From the NCBI GenBank assembly GCA_024281825.1, contig JAMWZY010000009.1:1-64000 (forward strand): a stretch of 64,000 nucleotides of DNA. Direction: 5' to 3'. The stretch is from Nitrosomonas sp. Lineage in GTDB: Bacteria; Pseudomonadota; Gammaproteobacteria; Burkholderiales; Nitrosomonadaceae. Below are positions 45,679 to 55,414 of the stretch, piece by piece. Positions within the stretch are counted from its first letter, which is position 1. The number at the start of each line of letters is the position of its first letter. Under the pieces are notes generated by a model. It worked only from the letters and a program-made list of their open reading frames with translations, ran no database searches and was not told the origin of the DNA. Position numbers and translations under genes: made by a program.

Positions 45679-46920
45679 ATGAGTGATGTTTACCTGGGTA
45701 GATTGCCGATCCTTGATACAAAACAAAATGTGGTTGCCTATGAATTGTTATTTCGTGCCGATCATCATAATAAAGCGATTGTCTCCAATAACTCTGCAGC
45801 ATCGGCGAATGTAATTATCGAAACCTATGGTCAGTTGGGTATTGATAATGTCATCGGTAAACGACGAGGTTTTATCAAAATCGATGCGCAACTACTCATG
45901 CACGATTCAATTTTACTGTTACCGAAGAAGCATGTCGTGTTGGAAATTCTGCGTGGTGTAGAGATTACCGAGGCCATTACCCAGCGGTGTGCCTTTTTAA
46001 AACAAAAAGGTTATCAACTAGCACTCTCATATACCGCTCAATCAAGTACGCATTATGACTATATCTTATCTCTAGTCAATATTGTTAAAATCAATGTTAA
46101 TGAACTCGCTCCGGCACATTTGATGGCAGTGATAAAACAATTACGTCGTTTTCCTATTCTACTGCTGGCTGAAAAAGTAGAAAACCAAGAAACAGCTAAA
46201 CATTGTATTTCGCTTAATTTTCAGATGCTACAAGGCTTCTTTTTTACTCAACCGGAAGTAATGAGTGGTAAGAATATTGATCCTTCCAAGCTTTCACTAT
46301 TAAAATTAATGCTATTGGTTGTCAAAGATGGCGATATTTCTGAAATTGAGAATGAATTAAAATATCAACCAGGCTTAAGTTACAACTTACTACGTATGGT
46401 TAACTCAGCTTCGAATGGTTTAGCAGCCAAGATCAATTCGATCAAGCGTGCAATATTGATACTTGGGCGCAAGCAACTACAACGTTGGGTGCAGATTTTG
46501 TTATATGCTACCAAGCAAAAGGATGGCGGCACATCGGATGCATTAATGTTAACGGCTGCCATACGTGGCAAATTATTGGAATCCATCGCAACAGCCGATC
46601 GTCCACATGATAAGAATCATCAAGATAGGGCATTCATGGTAGGTATTCTTTCACTATTAGACACACTTCTGGGAATAGAAATGTCACAACTGGTGAAAAC
46701 TTTAAATATCCAGCAAGACATGCGTGAAGCCTTGGTATTTCGACGGGGTTATTTAGGGCAACAATTGCAATTGATCGAGACCTATGAAAAAGGTGAGCAC
46801 GAGATAGTATCTGCTTTAATATCGCAGATGATCTTTATCAATTGGGATCAATTTTTGGCAATGGAATTAGAAGCCACCGCTTGGGCCAATCGGATTAGTG
46901 ATTCAATCAAGCAAGCATAA
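45679..46920 (+). CDS. EAL-like/HDOD signalling protein (YuxH type)
   Basis: A 413-residue protein. The N-terminal 200 residues are an EAL-like domain (VYLGRLPILDTKQNVVAYEL then LFRAD), but the DDFG motif of active phosphodiesterases is replaced (LALSYTAQSS), so c-di-GMP hydrolysis is unlikely. Residues about 205-400 form an HDOD domain (LKYQPGLSYNLLRMVNSASN; INSIKRAILILGRKQLQRWV). This domain pair is the YuxH/CdgJ architecture, linked in other bacteria to motility and biofilm control. A second HDOD gene follows after 160 bp. AGTAGGAAACATA precedes the ATG. Confidence 0.9.
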   Translation: MSDVYLGRLPILDTKQNVVAYELLFRADHHNKAIVSNNSAASANVIIETYGQLGIDNVIGKRRGFIKIDAQLLMHDSILLLPKKHVVLEILRGVEITEAITQRCAFLKQKGYQLALSYTAQSSTHYDYILSLVNIVKINVNELAPAHLMAVIKQLRRFPILLLAEKVENQETAKHCISLNFQMLQGFFFTQPEVMSGKNIDPSKLSLLKLMLLVVKDGDISEIENELKYQPGLSYNLLRMVNSASNGLAAKINSIKRAILILGRKQLQRWVQILLYATKQKDGGTSDALMLTAAIRGKLLESIATADRPHDKNHQDRAFMVGILSLLDTLLGIEMSQLVKTLNIQQDMREALVFRRGYLGQQLQLIETYEKGEHEIVSALISQMIFINWDQFLAMELEATAWANRISDSIKQA

Positions 46921-47080
46921 TAAACAAGTTAAACTATAATAAGATAAAAGAATTTGAGACTACTCCGTCCAAGTATTGATGCTCAGTATGCCTCAACCAA
47001 TTTCTTTATTAAACCATGAAAAACATAAAACTAAATAGCTGCACTAATTCTTATAAAATTTAATATAAAGGAGTTTAAGA

Positions 47081-47941
47081 ATGGAAAAAAGCGCAATACT
47101 CAGCGCTTTAGCAACAGAAGTGAAACAAGGAAGGCTGTTTTTTTCTACTTCAGCGAATGCAGCGATTCATATCAAAAACAAATTAGAAGACCCCGATTGT
47201 AATCTTGACTCAGCGATTCATTTAATTAAGGCGGAACCACTGCTTGCAGCTAAAGTGGTAGGTATCGCCAATTCTGTGATTTTTAATCGCACAGGAAAAG
47301 AGGTAACTGATATTCGGTCTGCAATGACATTAGTTGGGATGCGAACCGTGCGCAGTTTGGCAACAGCGATTGTAGTTCAACAATTGGCAGGATCTCAACA
47401 GAAAAATCCGATAGTGACTGAGTTATGGCAGCATTCAACACATGTGGCTGCACTTGCGCGAATCATCGCACAACATATTACCAAGCAGAATCCTGATACC
47501 GCTTTATTTGCCGGAATCATCCATGAAATTAGCTGGTTTTATTTACTATCACGCGAAAAACATTTCCCTGGATTAATAGATGAAAACGCAGCCACTGCTT
47601 GGGCCAGTGATGAAGATTTGAAAAATGAAAGTGAATTGGAATGCGAAATTCAGATCGGTAGCGCAATTCTTAAAGCGCTATCAGTGCCGACACCTGTAGT
47701 GGAAAGTATTATTTGTTTGTGGAAAGGACATCTGTCTTCACCGCCAACCACATTGGGAGATACGCTGTTATTTGCCAATCAACTTGCGCCTGTAAAATCT
47801 CCCTTGACCCTAACTTTAAATCAAACCGGGGATGATATTATGCATGGATTATACTCTTTGATTGATGAGCAAGCACTACAAGATCTTCTCAAAGAATCTG
47901 AACATGAAGTAAAATCCCTCACCAAGGCCTTAAATAGCTAG
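47081..47941 (+). CDS. HDOD-domain protein
   Basis: A 286-residue protein consisting mainly of one HDOD domain (residues about 15-210): LIKAEPLLAAKVVGIANSVI, DIRSAMTLVGMRTVRSLATA, HSTHVAALARIIAQHI and FAGIIHEISWF. The metal-binding HD pair of true HD phosphohydrolases is not conserved (HEIS in place of HD), as is normal in HDOD. AAAGGAG precedes the ATG. It follows the EAL/HDOD gene on the same strand and may act with it in a regulatory circuit, which is inference. Confidence 0.9.
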   Translation: MEKSAILSALATEVKQGRLFFSTSANAAIHIKNKLEDPDCNLDSAIHLIKAEPLLAAKVVGIANSVIFNRTGKEVTDIRSAMTLVGMRTVRSLATAIVVQQLAGSQQKNPIVTELWQHSTHVAALARIIAQHITKQNPDTALFAGIIHEISWFYLLSREKHFPGLIDENAATAWASDEDLKNESELECEIQIGSAILKALSVPTPVVESIICLWKGHLSSPPTTLGDTLLFANQLAPVKSPLTLTLNQTGDDIMHGLYSLIDEQALQDLLKESEHEVKSLTKALNS

Positions 47942-48062
47942 CTAATTTATGAAGTATAAATTTTAGAATCTTTGCATAAAATAGTCTTGTCGGAATAAAA
48001 AACCTATGGTAAGATCACGGAAAATTGCAAGTTTACCTATCTTTCTAATTAAACATTTCAAA

Positions 48063-48524
48063 CTATAGCGCGGTCACAAAGCCTAGAACTTCCTCTACAT
48101 GGCCGGGCACTTTGACACCACGCCACTCCTTCCTTAATTTACCTTCCACATCAATGACAAATGTGCTACGTTCAATACTGTACACTTGTTTGCCATACAT
48201 ATTTTTTAGTTTCATGACACCAAATTGCTGACAAATAACTTCATCAATATCACTCAGAAGGTCAAATGGAAATTGCATTTTCTCTTTAAAATGTTCGTGT
48301 GATTTAATACTGTCACGAGAAATTCCAACAACTACACAATTTCTTTCAATAAAATCATTCCAGTGATCTCGGAAGTCTTGTCCTTCGATTGTGCATCCCG
48401 GCGTATCATCCTTAGGATAAAAATAAATCACTATGTTTTTCCCTAAATTTTTTTCTAGGGAAAAATTCTTATCACCAGTAGAAGGTAGTTCAAAATTACT
48501 GATAATCGAATCGATTGCTATCAT
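48063..48524 (-). CDS. bcp: Thiol peroxidase Bcp (PrxQ family)
   Basis: A 153-residue peroxiredoxin that reduces hydroperoxides. The peroxidatic cysteine is in YPKDDTPGCTIEGQDFRDHW (about 37-56). The nearby resolving cysteine found five residues later in many Bcp proteins is absent, so it is a one-Cys form or uses the later Cys in VICQQFG. The C-terminal RSTFVIDVEGKLRKEWRGVK is typical. It is 25 bp downstream of ccmI on the same strand and may be read with the ccm operon. Confidence 0.93.
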   Translation of the reverse strand: MIAIDSIISNFELPSTGDKNFSLEKNLGKNIVIYFYPKDDTPGCTIEGQDFRDHWNDFIERNCVVVGISRDSIKSHEHFKEKMQFPFDLLSDIDEVICQQFGVMKLKNMYGKQVYSIERSTFVIDVEGKLRKEWRGVKVPGHVEEVLGFVTAL

Positions 48525-48549
48525 AACTTAATGTTAATCAGAGAAAACT

Positions 48550-49881
48550 CTATGGAACTTGCTTATTAATAACAACTGCAACACCATTCGTACCAATTTT
48601 GACCGGTTCGCTGAAACCTTGTAGATCACCGCTCGATGTAACCGCTTGTCCAGATTTTGAAATTCTTGCTTCAATCACTACCTCGGGAAAACTGGATATT
48701 TTCATCGCAGGCATCATCGCCATTTCATCAGTTAAAGTAAAAGTTGCTGGAAGATCACTTGCCTTCAAGCGCAAAATAGCCAATGGCATTTTAGGCCCAG
48801 TTTTAGCACGGGCATAGATGAACAAAGTATCACTTGGTGTAGCCTTACTTGCTAACTCACCGCTCAGTATCACTTGTCCGGAAATACCGGTCGATATTTG
48901 ATCAGACTTCTGTTCTGGTGGTTGAGATTGTTGAGCAATTACTGGAGCATCTGTTTTAACTTGCTGAGCAACGTCAGCTTGCGCCAAATGCTCAATTGGA
49001 GATTTTGGATTATTGCCAGTTGCTAGTGACCTTGCTTGCTGAATACTATCTTTGACTGATTTGGCCAATTGCGAATCCGCAGGGATCACATCTAATAATT
49101 TTTCCCAATACGTAGCCGCTTGCGCATATTTATTTTGCTCAAATTCGATAGTTCCAGCTAAAGCCAATGCTTTTGGGTATGCCGGATCAATCTCTAATGC
49201 TGCATAGACTAATTCGGCTGGCTTACCTAGCAAGCTTCCTTGATTAGTCATGGCCAAAACATCCGCGTAATCACTTAATACCTGAGGATTATTGGGAACA
49301 ATACCGTTTAACTTCGCATAAGTATTACTGGCTTCATTATACCGCCCCATAATGGCATAAGTACGTCCCAGCATCACCCAGCCTTCCACGTCTTCTGGAT
49401 TTTTCTCCAGTCGTGCGATTAAGCCCTCAAGAACCGAAGTAAAATTATCATGCCCAGGAGCACTTTGAAGTTGTGTAACTTTCGCCAATTGATCCTGAGG
49501 TAATAAACCTCGCGTATCTCCAATGACAAGATACATAGAAACTGCAGCCAAAGGCAAAGCGGTTACAATAATGATGGCAGTGGCGATACTATGTAATTTA
49601 TTGCTTTTTCTAATAAAAATGGTTCCATCACTATCAGGGATATCTTGCAACATTCGTTGCTGAAGTTCTTGTTTACTTTTATTATATTGTTCCTGTGTAA
49701 GAATATCATTGAGTAAATCTCTATCAAGTTCGGCCAGTTGATCACGATAAACAGAAATATTTAATGCATCATGCTCAAGATGGCTATATTTCTCATCTCT
49801 ATTCCTTAATAAGGTTGGAACAACAAATAATAATGCGACAACAATAAAAATACCCGCAATAATCCAAAATGACGTCGTCAT
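48550..49881 (-). CDS. ccmI: Cytochrome c biogenesis protein CcmI (CycH)
   Basis: A 443-residue inner-membrane protein that presents apocytochrome c to the haem ligation machinery. It has two membrane spans (residues about 4-22 and 98-120) with the cytoplasmic leucine-zipper-like loop between (YRDQLAELDRDLLNDILTQE), a TPR domain (about 145-270, EDVEGWVMLGRTYAIMGRYN), and a C-terminal periplasmic domain (GISGQVILSGELASKATPSD) for apocytochrome binding. It is the last gene of the ccm operon, 5 bp after ccmH. Confidence 0.93.
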   Translation of the reverse strand: MTTSFWIIAGIFIVVALLFVVPTLLRNRDEKYSHLEHDALNISVYRDQLAELDRDLLNDILTQEQYNKSKQELQQRMLQDIPDSDGTIFIRKSNKLHSIATAIIIVTALPLAAVSMYLVIGDTRGLLPQDQLAKVTQLQSAPGHDNFTSVLEGLIARLEKNPEDVEGWVMLGRTYAIMGRYNEASNTYAKLNGIVPNNPQVLSDYADVLAMTNQGSLLGKPAELVYAALEIDPAYPKALALAGTIEFEQNKYAQAATYWEKLLDVIPADSQLAKSVKDSIQQARSLATGNNPKSPIEHLAQADVAQQVKTDAPVIAQQSQPPEQKSDQISTGISGQVILSGELASKATPSDTLFIYARAKTGPKMPLAILRLKASDLPATFTLTDEMAMMPAMKISSFPEVVIEARISKSGQAVTSSGDLQGFSEPVKIGTNGVAVVINKQVP

Positions 49882-49886
49882 GCAAT

Positions 49887-50405
49887 TTACCTTTTTTTCT
49901 CACCAAGCAACACTTCAGCTTTTTTTTGTTCTGCTTCAGATAATGGAATTTCTACGATTTGTTCTCTCCGACGTTTCAAATAAGTCAAAAGTGAAACAAA
50001 TCCAATCATAAACAACAAGATAGGGCCAAACCATAACAGTATTGTAGTTGGCTTGACCGGGGGATTGTAAAGTACAAAATCTCCATAACGATCAACTAGA
50101 AATTGAATAATTTCTTCATCACTTTTATTTTCTTTGATTTTCTGTCTAATCTCACGGCGCATGTCATTGGAAAAATCTGCGCGTGAATCTGCAATGGATT
50201 CATTCTGGCAAACCAAGCAGCGTAAATCCATTGTAAGAGCCAGCATTCTTTTTTCGATTTCTGGGTCCTCTGCTACAGGCACAGCTTCTTTTGACCAACT
50301 CAACGTGGGTGCTATTATCAGTATCAAAAAAGCAAATAACAACCATACTTTGATACGATTCAACTGAGGTACTTTAAGGCAAGGAAAACAATTATCTTTA
50401 AACAT
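49887..50405 (-). CDS. ccmH: Cytochrome c biogenesis protein CcmH
   Basis: A 172-residue thiol oxidoreductase of System I that reduces apocytochrome haem-binding cysteines. The redox motif is LRCLVCQNESIADS; the helical domain SDEEIIQFLVDRYGDFVLYN and a single membrane span (WFGPILLFMIGFVSLLTYL) follow. The N-terminal hydrophobic segment (about 20-40) is a signal sequence. It lies between ccmG (9 bp upstream) and ccmI. Confidence 0.95.
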   Translation of the reverse strand: MFKDNCFPCLKVPQLNRIKVWLLFAFLILIIAPTLSWSKEAVPVAEDPEIEKRMLALTMDLRCLVCQNESIADSRADFSNDMRREIRQKIKENKSDEEIIQFLVDRYGDFVLYNPPVKPTTILLWFGPILLFMIGFVSLLTYLKRRREQIVEIPLSEAEQKKAEVLLGEKKR

Positions 50406-50414
50406 ATTTCCCTA

Positions 50415-50945
50415 CTAAACTTGTTTTTGTAATTCAATAATCAAGGGAACGATCGTTTTTTCTAAGGAATCAACCGTCACTGGACCAATCTGTTTATGTC
50501 TAATAATCCCTTTTTTATCAATAATATAAGTCTCAGGAACACCATACACACCAAAATCAATGCCAACTTTTCCGTCAGCATCAACAATGCTTACAGCATA
50601 GGGATCACCGTAGCGTGTTAACCATTGCATTGCCGTGGTACGCTCATCTTTGTAATTAAGACCGTAGATAGGCACAATGCCAGATTTCGCTAACTCTACT
50701 AACAAGGGATGTTCATCACGGCAGGAAACGCACCAAGAGGCCCATACATTCAGTAACCAAACTTTTCCAAGATTATCGGTTGATGAAAGAATCTTCTCTG
50801 GTTCATGTAAATGATTTAATTGAAATATCGGTGCAGGCTTATCAATCAATGGAGAAGGTACTTGGCGTGGATTAAGTGTTAAACCAACCAGTAAAAAAGC
50901 CGCCAGTACTATGAAGGCGAATAACGGAATCAAATACCGCATCAT
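50415..50945 (-). CDS. ccmG: Thiol:disulfide interchange protein CcmG (DsbE)
   Basis: A 176-residue membrane-anchored thioredoxin-like protein. One N-terminal span (residues 5-24) is followed by the thioredoxin fold with the active site NVWASWCVSCRDEHPLLVEL (about 66-85). YGVPETYIIDKKGIIRHKQIG is the conserved cis-proline region. It feeds electrons to CcmH and apocytochrome. The start overlaps ccmF by 4 bp. Confidence 0.96.
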   Translation of the reverse strand: MMRYLIPLFAFIVLAAFLLVGLTLNPRQVPSPLIDKPAPIFQLNHLHEPEKILSSTDNLGKVWLLNVWASWCVSCRDEHPLLVELAKSGIVPIYGLNYKDERTTAMQWLTRYGDPYAVSIVDADGKVGIDFGVYGVPETYIIDKKGIIRHKQIGPVTVDSLEKTIVPLIIELQKQV

Positions 50946-53011
50946 GGTTCTTGGCTCTCCGCAGTTAATGCAGTACGCGTAATAGCGTTAGTCGTAATAG
51001 GCGCTGGGGCAGATGTATCTGTTAATGGTTTCAGACTACCGACTCCAATATCTTTAACAGCAACTGTATCTTTTTTATTGATCTTTAATCGATAACGACG
51101 ATCCGTAATGGATAAAATTCCACCAAAAGCCATCAGTATGCATCCAAACCAGATCCAATCCACAAAAGGTTTATGATACACACGTACCACCCATGCATTA
51201 TTTTCCAGGGGCTCACCCATGGCTACATATAAATCACGGAATAATCCCGTATCAATCGCAGCTTCCGTCATTGCCATTCCCGATGCATTATAAGTACGTT
51301 TCTCAGGATTCAATGTACGATAAACTTGATCGCCTTTGAATACTGTAATATCACCCATGACTGACTTGTAGTTGGGGCCTGGAGCATCGCTAACACCATT
51401 GAACTGAAAAGTATAACCACCGACCGTAACCTTGCTTCCAATTTCCATTCGAACATCTTTTTCGGTCTCATAACCATTCACCAATGTCACACCGATAATG
51501 AAAACGGCCACCCCCAAGTGCGCAGAGTGCATTCCATAATAACTTCCGGACTGGCGAGCTAGCTTAGAAAAAATATTGCCTTGACCACTATTGCTTATGC
51601 GGTGCTTCAAATTAACCGCCACACAAACAATTATCCAAAATGCCAATAACATACCAAAACTGACTAATGGCTTCCATTCACCCATGAGATAAGGTGTAAT
51701 CAAAGCGGAAACAACACTTACAACGAAGGCCCAACGTAACCGAACCACTAAAGTCGGCAAACTCATTTGCTTCCAGCGCGCGATTGGACCAATACCAATC
51801 AAAAAAATCGCTGGCGTCATAACGGGCACAAACACCGCTTCAAAATAAGGAGGGCCAACCGATAACTTTCCCAAACCCAACGCATCAATAATTAACGGGT
51901 ACAGCGTACCCAATAGAACGCTACCTGCCGCCACTAAAAGTAACAAGTTATTAGCCAGCAATAACGATTCACGAGAAAGCAAATCAAACTTTCCACCCAT
52001 TCCAACTTTTGGGGCACGCCAGGCAAACAGTATCAATGATGCACTAATAACAACTACTAAAAATACAAGAATAAAAATACCACGTGCAGGATCTGTTGCA
52101 AAAGCATGAACTGAAGTCAAAACACCTGAACGAACCAGAAATGTACCCAGCAAACTTAATCCAAAGGCACAGATCGCTAATAATACCGTCCAGCTTTTAA
52201 AGCTTCCCCTTTTTTCGGTCACAGCCAATGAATGCAATAGTGCGGTACCTACAAGCCATGGCATAAACGACGCATTTTCCACTGGATCCCAAAACCACCA
52301 ACCACCCCAGCCTAATTCATAATAGGCCCACCAGCTACCCATCATAATACCGGTTGTTAGGAAGACCCAAGCCACAATCGTCCAAGGACGAGACCACCGC
52401 GCCCAAGTTGCATCCAGTTTTCCACTCAGTAATGCTGCAATGGCAAATGCAAATGCAATTGAAAAGCCGACATAACCCATGTATAACATTGGCGGATGCA
52501 CAACCATACCGATATCTTGTAATAATGGATTCAAATCATTGCCTTCTATAGCCGCTGGCAATAGGCGGTCAAACGGATTAGAAGTAAATAATAGAAATGC
52601 CAAAAAACCTACACTGATCAAGCCCAAAACACCAATAACACGAGCGACAATATCATCGGGTAGTTGTTTACTAAACACACTCACTGCAACCGACCATGTA
52701 GCTAACATCAATACCCATAACAGCAACGAACCCTCATGAGAACCCCAAGTAGCAGCTAGACGAAAATGAAAAGGTAACTCAGAGTTTGAATTTCTCGCCA
52801 CATTCATAACTGAAAAATCACTAGTAACGAAAGAATAGGCCAGACATGAAAAAGCCAAAAAAATAAAAACGAACTGCCCTTGTACAACAGGTCGAGCAAT
52901 CACCATCCAGGATGGAATACCGCGCGCTGCGCCAATGAGAGGCAATGTTCCTTGGGTAAGCGCTAAAAGAAGCGCGAGAATTAAACAAAAATTACCGATT
53001 TCTGGAATCAT
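50942..53011 (-). CDS. ccmF: Haem lyase subunit CcmF
   Basis: A 689-residue membrane protein with about 15 spans that carries out haem attachment with CcmH and CcmI. The WWD haem-handling motif is GWGGWWFWDPVENASFMPWL (about 230-249). WGSHEGSLLLWVL (about 88-100) and the ARGIPSWMVIARPVVQGQF start are conserved. The C-terminal periplasmic domain contains DVRMEIGSKVTVGGYTFQF and the last part is a proline- and threonine-rich tail. It overlaps ccmG by 4 bp and follows ccmE after about 130 bp. Confidence 0.96.
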   Translation of the reverse strand: MIPEIGNFCLILALLLALTQGTLPLIGAARGIPSWMVIARPVVQGQFVFIFLAFSCLAYSFVTSDFSVMNVARNSNSELPFHFRLAATWGSHEGSLLLWVLMLATWSVAVSVFSKQLPDDIVARVIGVLGLISVGFLAFLLFTSNPFDRLLPAAIEGNDLNPLLQDIGMVVHPPMLYMGYVGFSIAFAFAIAALLSGKLDATWARWSRPWTIVAWVFLTTGIMMGSWWAYYELGWGGWWFWDPVENASFMPWLVGTALLHSLAVTEKRGSFKSWTVLLAICAFGLSLLGTFLVRSGVLTSVHAFATDPARGIFILVFLVVVISASLILFAWRAPKVGMGGKFDLLSRESLLLANNLLLLVAAGSVLLGTLYPLIIDALGLGKLSVGPPYFEAVFVPVMTPAIFLIGIGPIARWKQMSLPTLVVRLRWAFVVSVVSALITPYLMGEWKPLVSFGMLLAFWIIVCVAVNLKHRISNSGQGNIFSKLARQSGSYYGMHSAHLGVAVFIIGVTLVNGYETEKDVRMEIGSKVTVGGYTFQFNGVSDAPGPNYKSVMGDITVFKGDQVYRTLNPEKRTYNASGMAMTEAAIDTGLFRDLYVAMGEPLENNAWVVRVYHKPFVDWIWFGCILMAFGGILSITDRRYRLKINKKDTVAVKDIGVGSLKPLTDTSAPAPITTNAITRTALTAESQEP

Positions 53012-53143
53012 AATAAGCTGGATGTCTATAAGTAGTTGTTAATGACAATTCTGAATGCGACTATGAGGCTATACTTTAATTGATAAACCTGTAAAACGAT
53101 TTAAATGAACTAGATATTATAATAGTTCTGCTTAATATCTAAT

Positions 53144-53593
53144 CTACTCCGACAATGATGCTTTCTGTGCCTTCGCAGCTCTTTCTAGAGCTTCTGCAGC
53201 TTCAGGTGGCATGTAGTTTTCATCGTGTTTGGCTAATACTTCATCAGCCTCAAAAATTCCTCTATCAGACATCTTTCCTTGCGCGACAACGCCTTTTCCT
53301 TCCTTAAACAAATCAGGAAGTATGCCTGTGTATACTACGGGAATAGTATGGCTAGTATCAGTAACTGAAAAATGTACTGTGGTACTTGTATCTTCACGCT
53401 GCACACTTCCTTCTGTTACCAATCCACCAATTCTGAAGCTTTTACCTATGGGTACTTCTTTTGCAGCCACTTGAGTAGGGCTGAAGAAAAAAACCAAATT
53501 ACTTTGAAATGCATTGAGTACCAAAACGGAAGCAACACCTAACGCACCTACACCCGCAACAATCATTGCCAATTTTTTATGACGTGGTTTCAT
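53144..53593 (-). CDS. ccmE: Haem chaperone CcmE
   Basis: A 149-residue periplasmic haem chaperone anchored by one N-terminal span (about 9-27). The OB-fold includes [15 protein letters not shown] and the haem-binding His in [17 protein letters not shown] (His followed two residues later by the conserved region ending in Tyr). The start overlaps ccmD by 17 bp. It takes haem from CcmC and hands it to CcmF. Confidence 0.95.
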   Translation of the reverse strand: MKPRHKKLAMIVAGVGALGVASVLVLNAFQSNLVFFFSPTQVAAKEVPIGKSFRIGGLVTEGSVQREDTSTTVHFSVTDTSHTIPVVYTGILPDLFKEGKGVVAQGKMSDRGIFEADEVLAKHDENYMPPEAAEALERAAKAQKASLSE

Positions 53594-53774
53594 TTATATC
53601 TCTTTTTTTATCTAAGCCACTGGTGTGACCGTATTGTTTTTCTAAAGTTCGGCGGCGATTTGAAATCAACAGAATTTCACCGATGATACAAATCAATGTC
53701 ATTGCATAAGAACCCCAGACATAAAATCCATACCCCCCCATAGAAAGAAACTCTGACAAGCTAGACCAATTCAT
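53577..53774 (-). CDS. ccmD: Haem exporter protein CcmD
   Basis: A 65-residue single-span protein ([20 protein letters not shown], residues about 13-32) that aids release of holo-CcmE from CcmABC. The family is short and weakly conserved; the call rests on the FYVWGSYA motif, the positively charged C-terminal tail ([11 protein letters not shown]) and the position between ccmC and ccmE. It begins at the same base where ccmC ends (shared A). Confidence 0.9.
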   Translation of the reverse strand: MNWSSLSEFLSMGGYGFYVWGSYAMTLICIIGEILLISNRRRTLEKQYGHTSGLDKKRDINETTS

Positions 53775-54517
53775 TACACCACTCCTTCTTTTTGCAGTTC
53801 AGCTACCCAAGCCGTATGACTTTCTCGTTCGAGAATGATAATACGTACGCGCTTCAATATCACCGCAATAGAATACATCCAGCTTGCAAATACCATGATA
53901 AGCATTCCCATCAACATCGTTGATGCCATCGCTGGTGCTTGGTTAACGCTGACAGAGGCACCTTGGTGTAAGGTATTCCACCACTGTACCGAGAAATAAA
54001 TAATTGGAATATTCACTACCCCCACCAATGCGATAATCGCGCCAGCCTTATCAGCACGACGTGGATCATCGATCGCAGCCTGCAACGACATAAAACCAAT
54101 ATATAAAAATAATAAGATCAATTCAGAAGTCAGACGCGCATCCCACACCCACCAAGTTCCCCACATTGGCTTACCCCACAATGATCCGGTCCAAAGCGCA
54201 AGAAAAGTAAACATCGCACCCGTTGGAGCAATTGCTGTAGCCATCATAGAAGAAAGCCGTGTATTAAAAGCCAAACCAAATCCTGCCCAACAAGCCATCA
54301 CAACATAAAGAAACATAGACATCCACGCAGCAGGTACGTGAATAAAGATAATCCGATAAGCTTCGCCTTGTTGAAAATCAGTCGGGGCAACAAAAAAACC
54401 AACATACAACCCCATTATCAGCAAGATAATCGCAGCAGCCGCAAACAAAGGAATCATCTTTCCCGCCAAAGAATAGAAACTTGCTGGAGAAGAGTACTTA
54501 AACCAATTAATTGCCAT
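53774..54517 (-). CDS. ccmC: Haem handling protein CcmC
   Basis: A 247-residue six-span membrane protein that attaches haem to CcmE. The WWD motif is WGTWWVWDARLTSELILLFL (about 128-147). The conserved histidines are in FIHVPAAWMSM and SVQWWNTLHQGA. Immediately downstream is ccmD. A 233-bp gap separates it from ccmB, wider than elsewhere in the operon, so an internal promoter is possible. Confidence 0.96.
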   Translation of the reverse strand: MAINWFKYSSPASFYSLAGKMIPLFAAAAIILLIMGLYVGFFVAPTDFQQGEAYRIIFIHVPAAWMSMFLYVVMACWAGFGLAFNTRLSSMMATAIAPTGAMFTFLALWTGSLWGKPMWGTWWVWDARLTSELILLFLYIGFMSLQAAIDDPRRADKAGAIIALVGVVNIPIIYFSVQWWNTLHQGASVSVNQAPAMASTMLMGMLIMVFASWMYSIAVILKRVRIIILERESHTAWVAELQKEGVV

Positions 54518-54750
54518 AAAATAATATAAATTAGTAAATCACACTAGTTTGAATTTTATAATTCTTTTATAGAATGAGCGCAATATAAGAGTTTTGCTCA
54601 TTACAGATTATTTTTCTTAACCTGTGATTTTATACTAAAAACAAGTAATGAAGAATTGCTTTCTATTTGCAAATGGAATTGATACGACAGTATATGTTAT
54701 TTGCAACTAACGTTTAACAGGCACGCTACAAAAACATTTAATCATAAAAT

Positions 54751-55410
54751 TTATTCTAATGACACTCGCAAAGACCATGCCGCCACCCATGGCGCAAAAA
54801 CCAGCGATACGAAAAAAAATGCGCCAATCAGTGATAAATGCGCAGCAAAATCAACACCAGCCATATTAGCCTCAACCGCACCAGAACCAAAAATCAGTAT
54901 CGGAATATATAAGGGCAGCACTAATAACGAGACTAATACTCCTCCCCCTCTAAGCCCTAATGTCAATGCAGCACCAATCGCACCAATCAAACTTAATACC
55001 GGAGTTCCAATTAACAACGAAATTACCAGAACAAATAATGCATCGCCCGGCAAGTCATATTGTATACCGAGTACAGGCGCCATCAATACCAATGGCAATC
55101 CTGTTACTAGCCAATGCGCTAAAGTTTTTCCCAACACCAGGAATGACAGCGACTGAGGAGATATCAACATTTGCTCCAACGTGCCATCCTGATAATCACT
55201 AGAGAACATTCGATTCAATGACAACATTGAAGCCAATAATGCTGCTACCCAAACCACTCCAGGAGCCATGGTCCTTAGCAAATTCATTTCCGGCCCGACG
55301 CTAAGCGGAAACAAACTCACAACAATAACGAAAAAAAATAACGTAATCAGTACATCTGATCGTCGACGAACTGCCAGTAAAAGATCTCTTTTTATAATCC
55401 ACAAAAACAT
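54751..55410 (-). CDS. ccmB: Haem exporter permease CcmB
   Basis: A 219-residue six-span membrane protein, partner of the ATPase CcmA in an ABC complex that releases holo-CcmE from CcmC. It starts FLWIIKRDLLLAVRRRSDVL and carries the conserved DYQDGTLEQMLISPQSLSFL block (about 69-88) and VLGIQYDLPGDAL. It lies 4 bp after ccmA. Confidence 0.95.
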   Translation of the reverse strand: MFLWIIKRDLLLAVRRRSDVLITLFFFVIVVSLFPLSVGPEMNLLRTMAPGVVWVAALLASMLSLNRMFSSDYQDGTLEQMLISPQSLSFLVLGKTLAHWLVTGLPLVLMAPVLGIQYDLPGDALFVLVISLLIGTPVLSLIGAIGAALTLGLRGGGVLVSLLVLPLYIPILIFGSGAVEANMAGVDFAAHLSLIGAFFFVSLVFAPWVAAWSLRVSLE

Positions 55411-55414
55411 AGCA

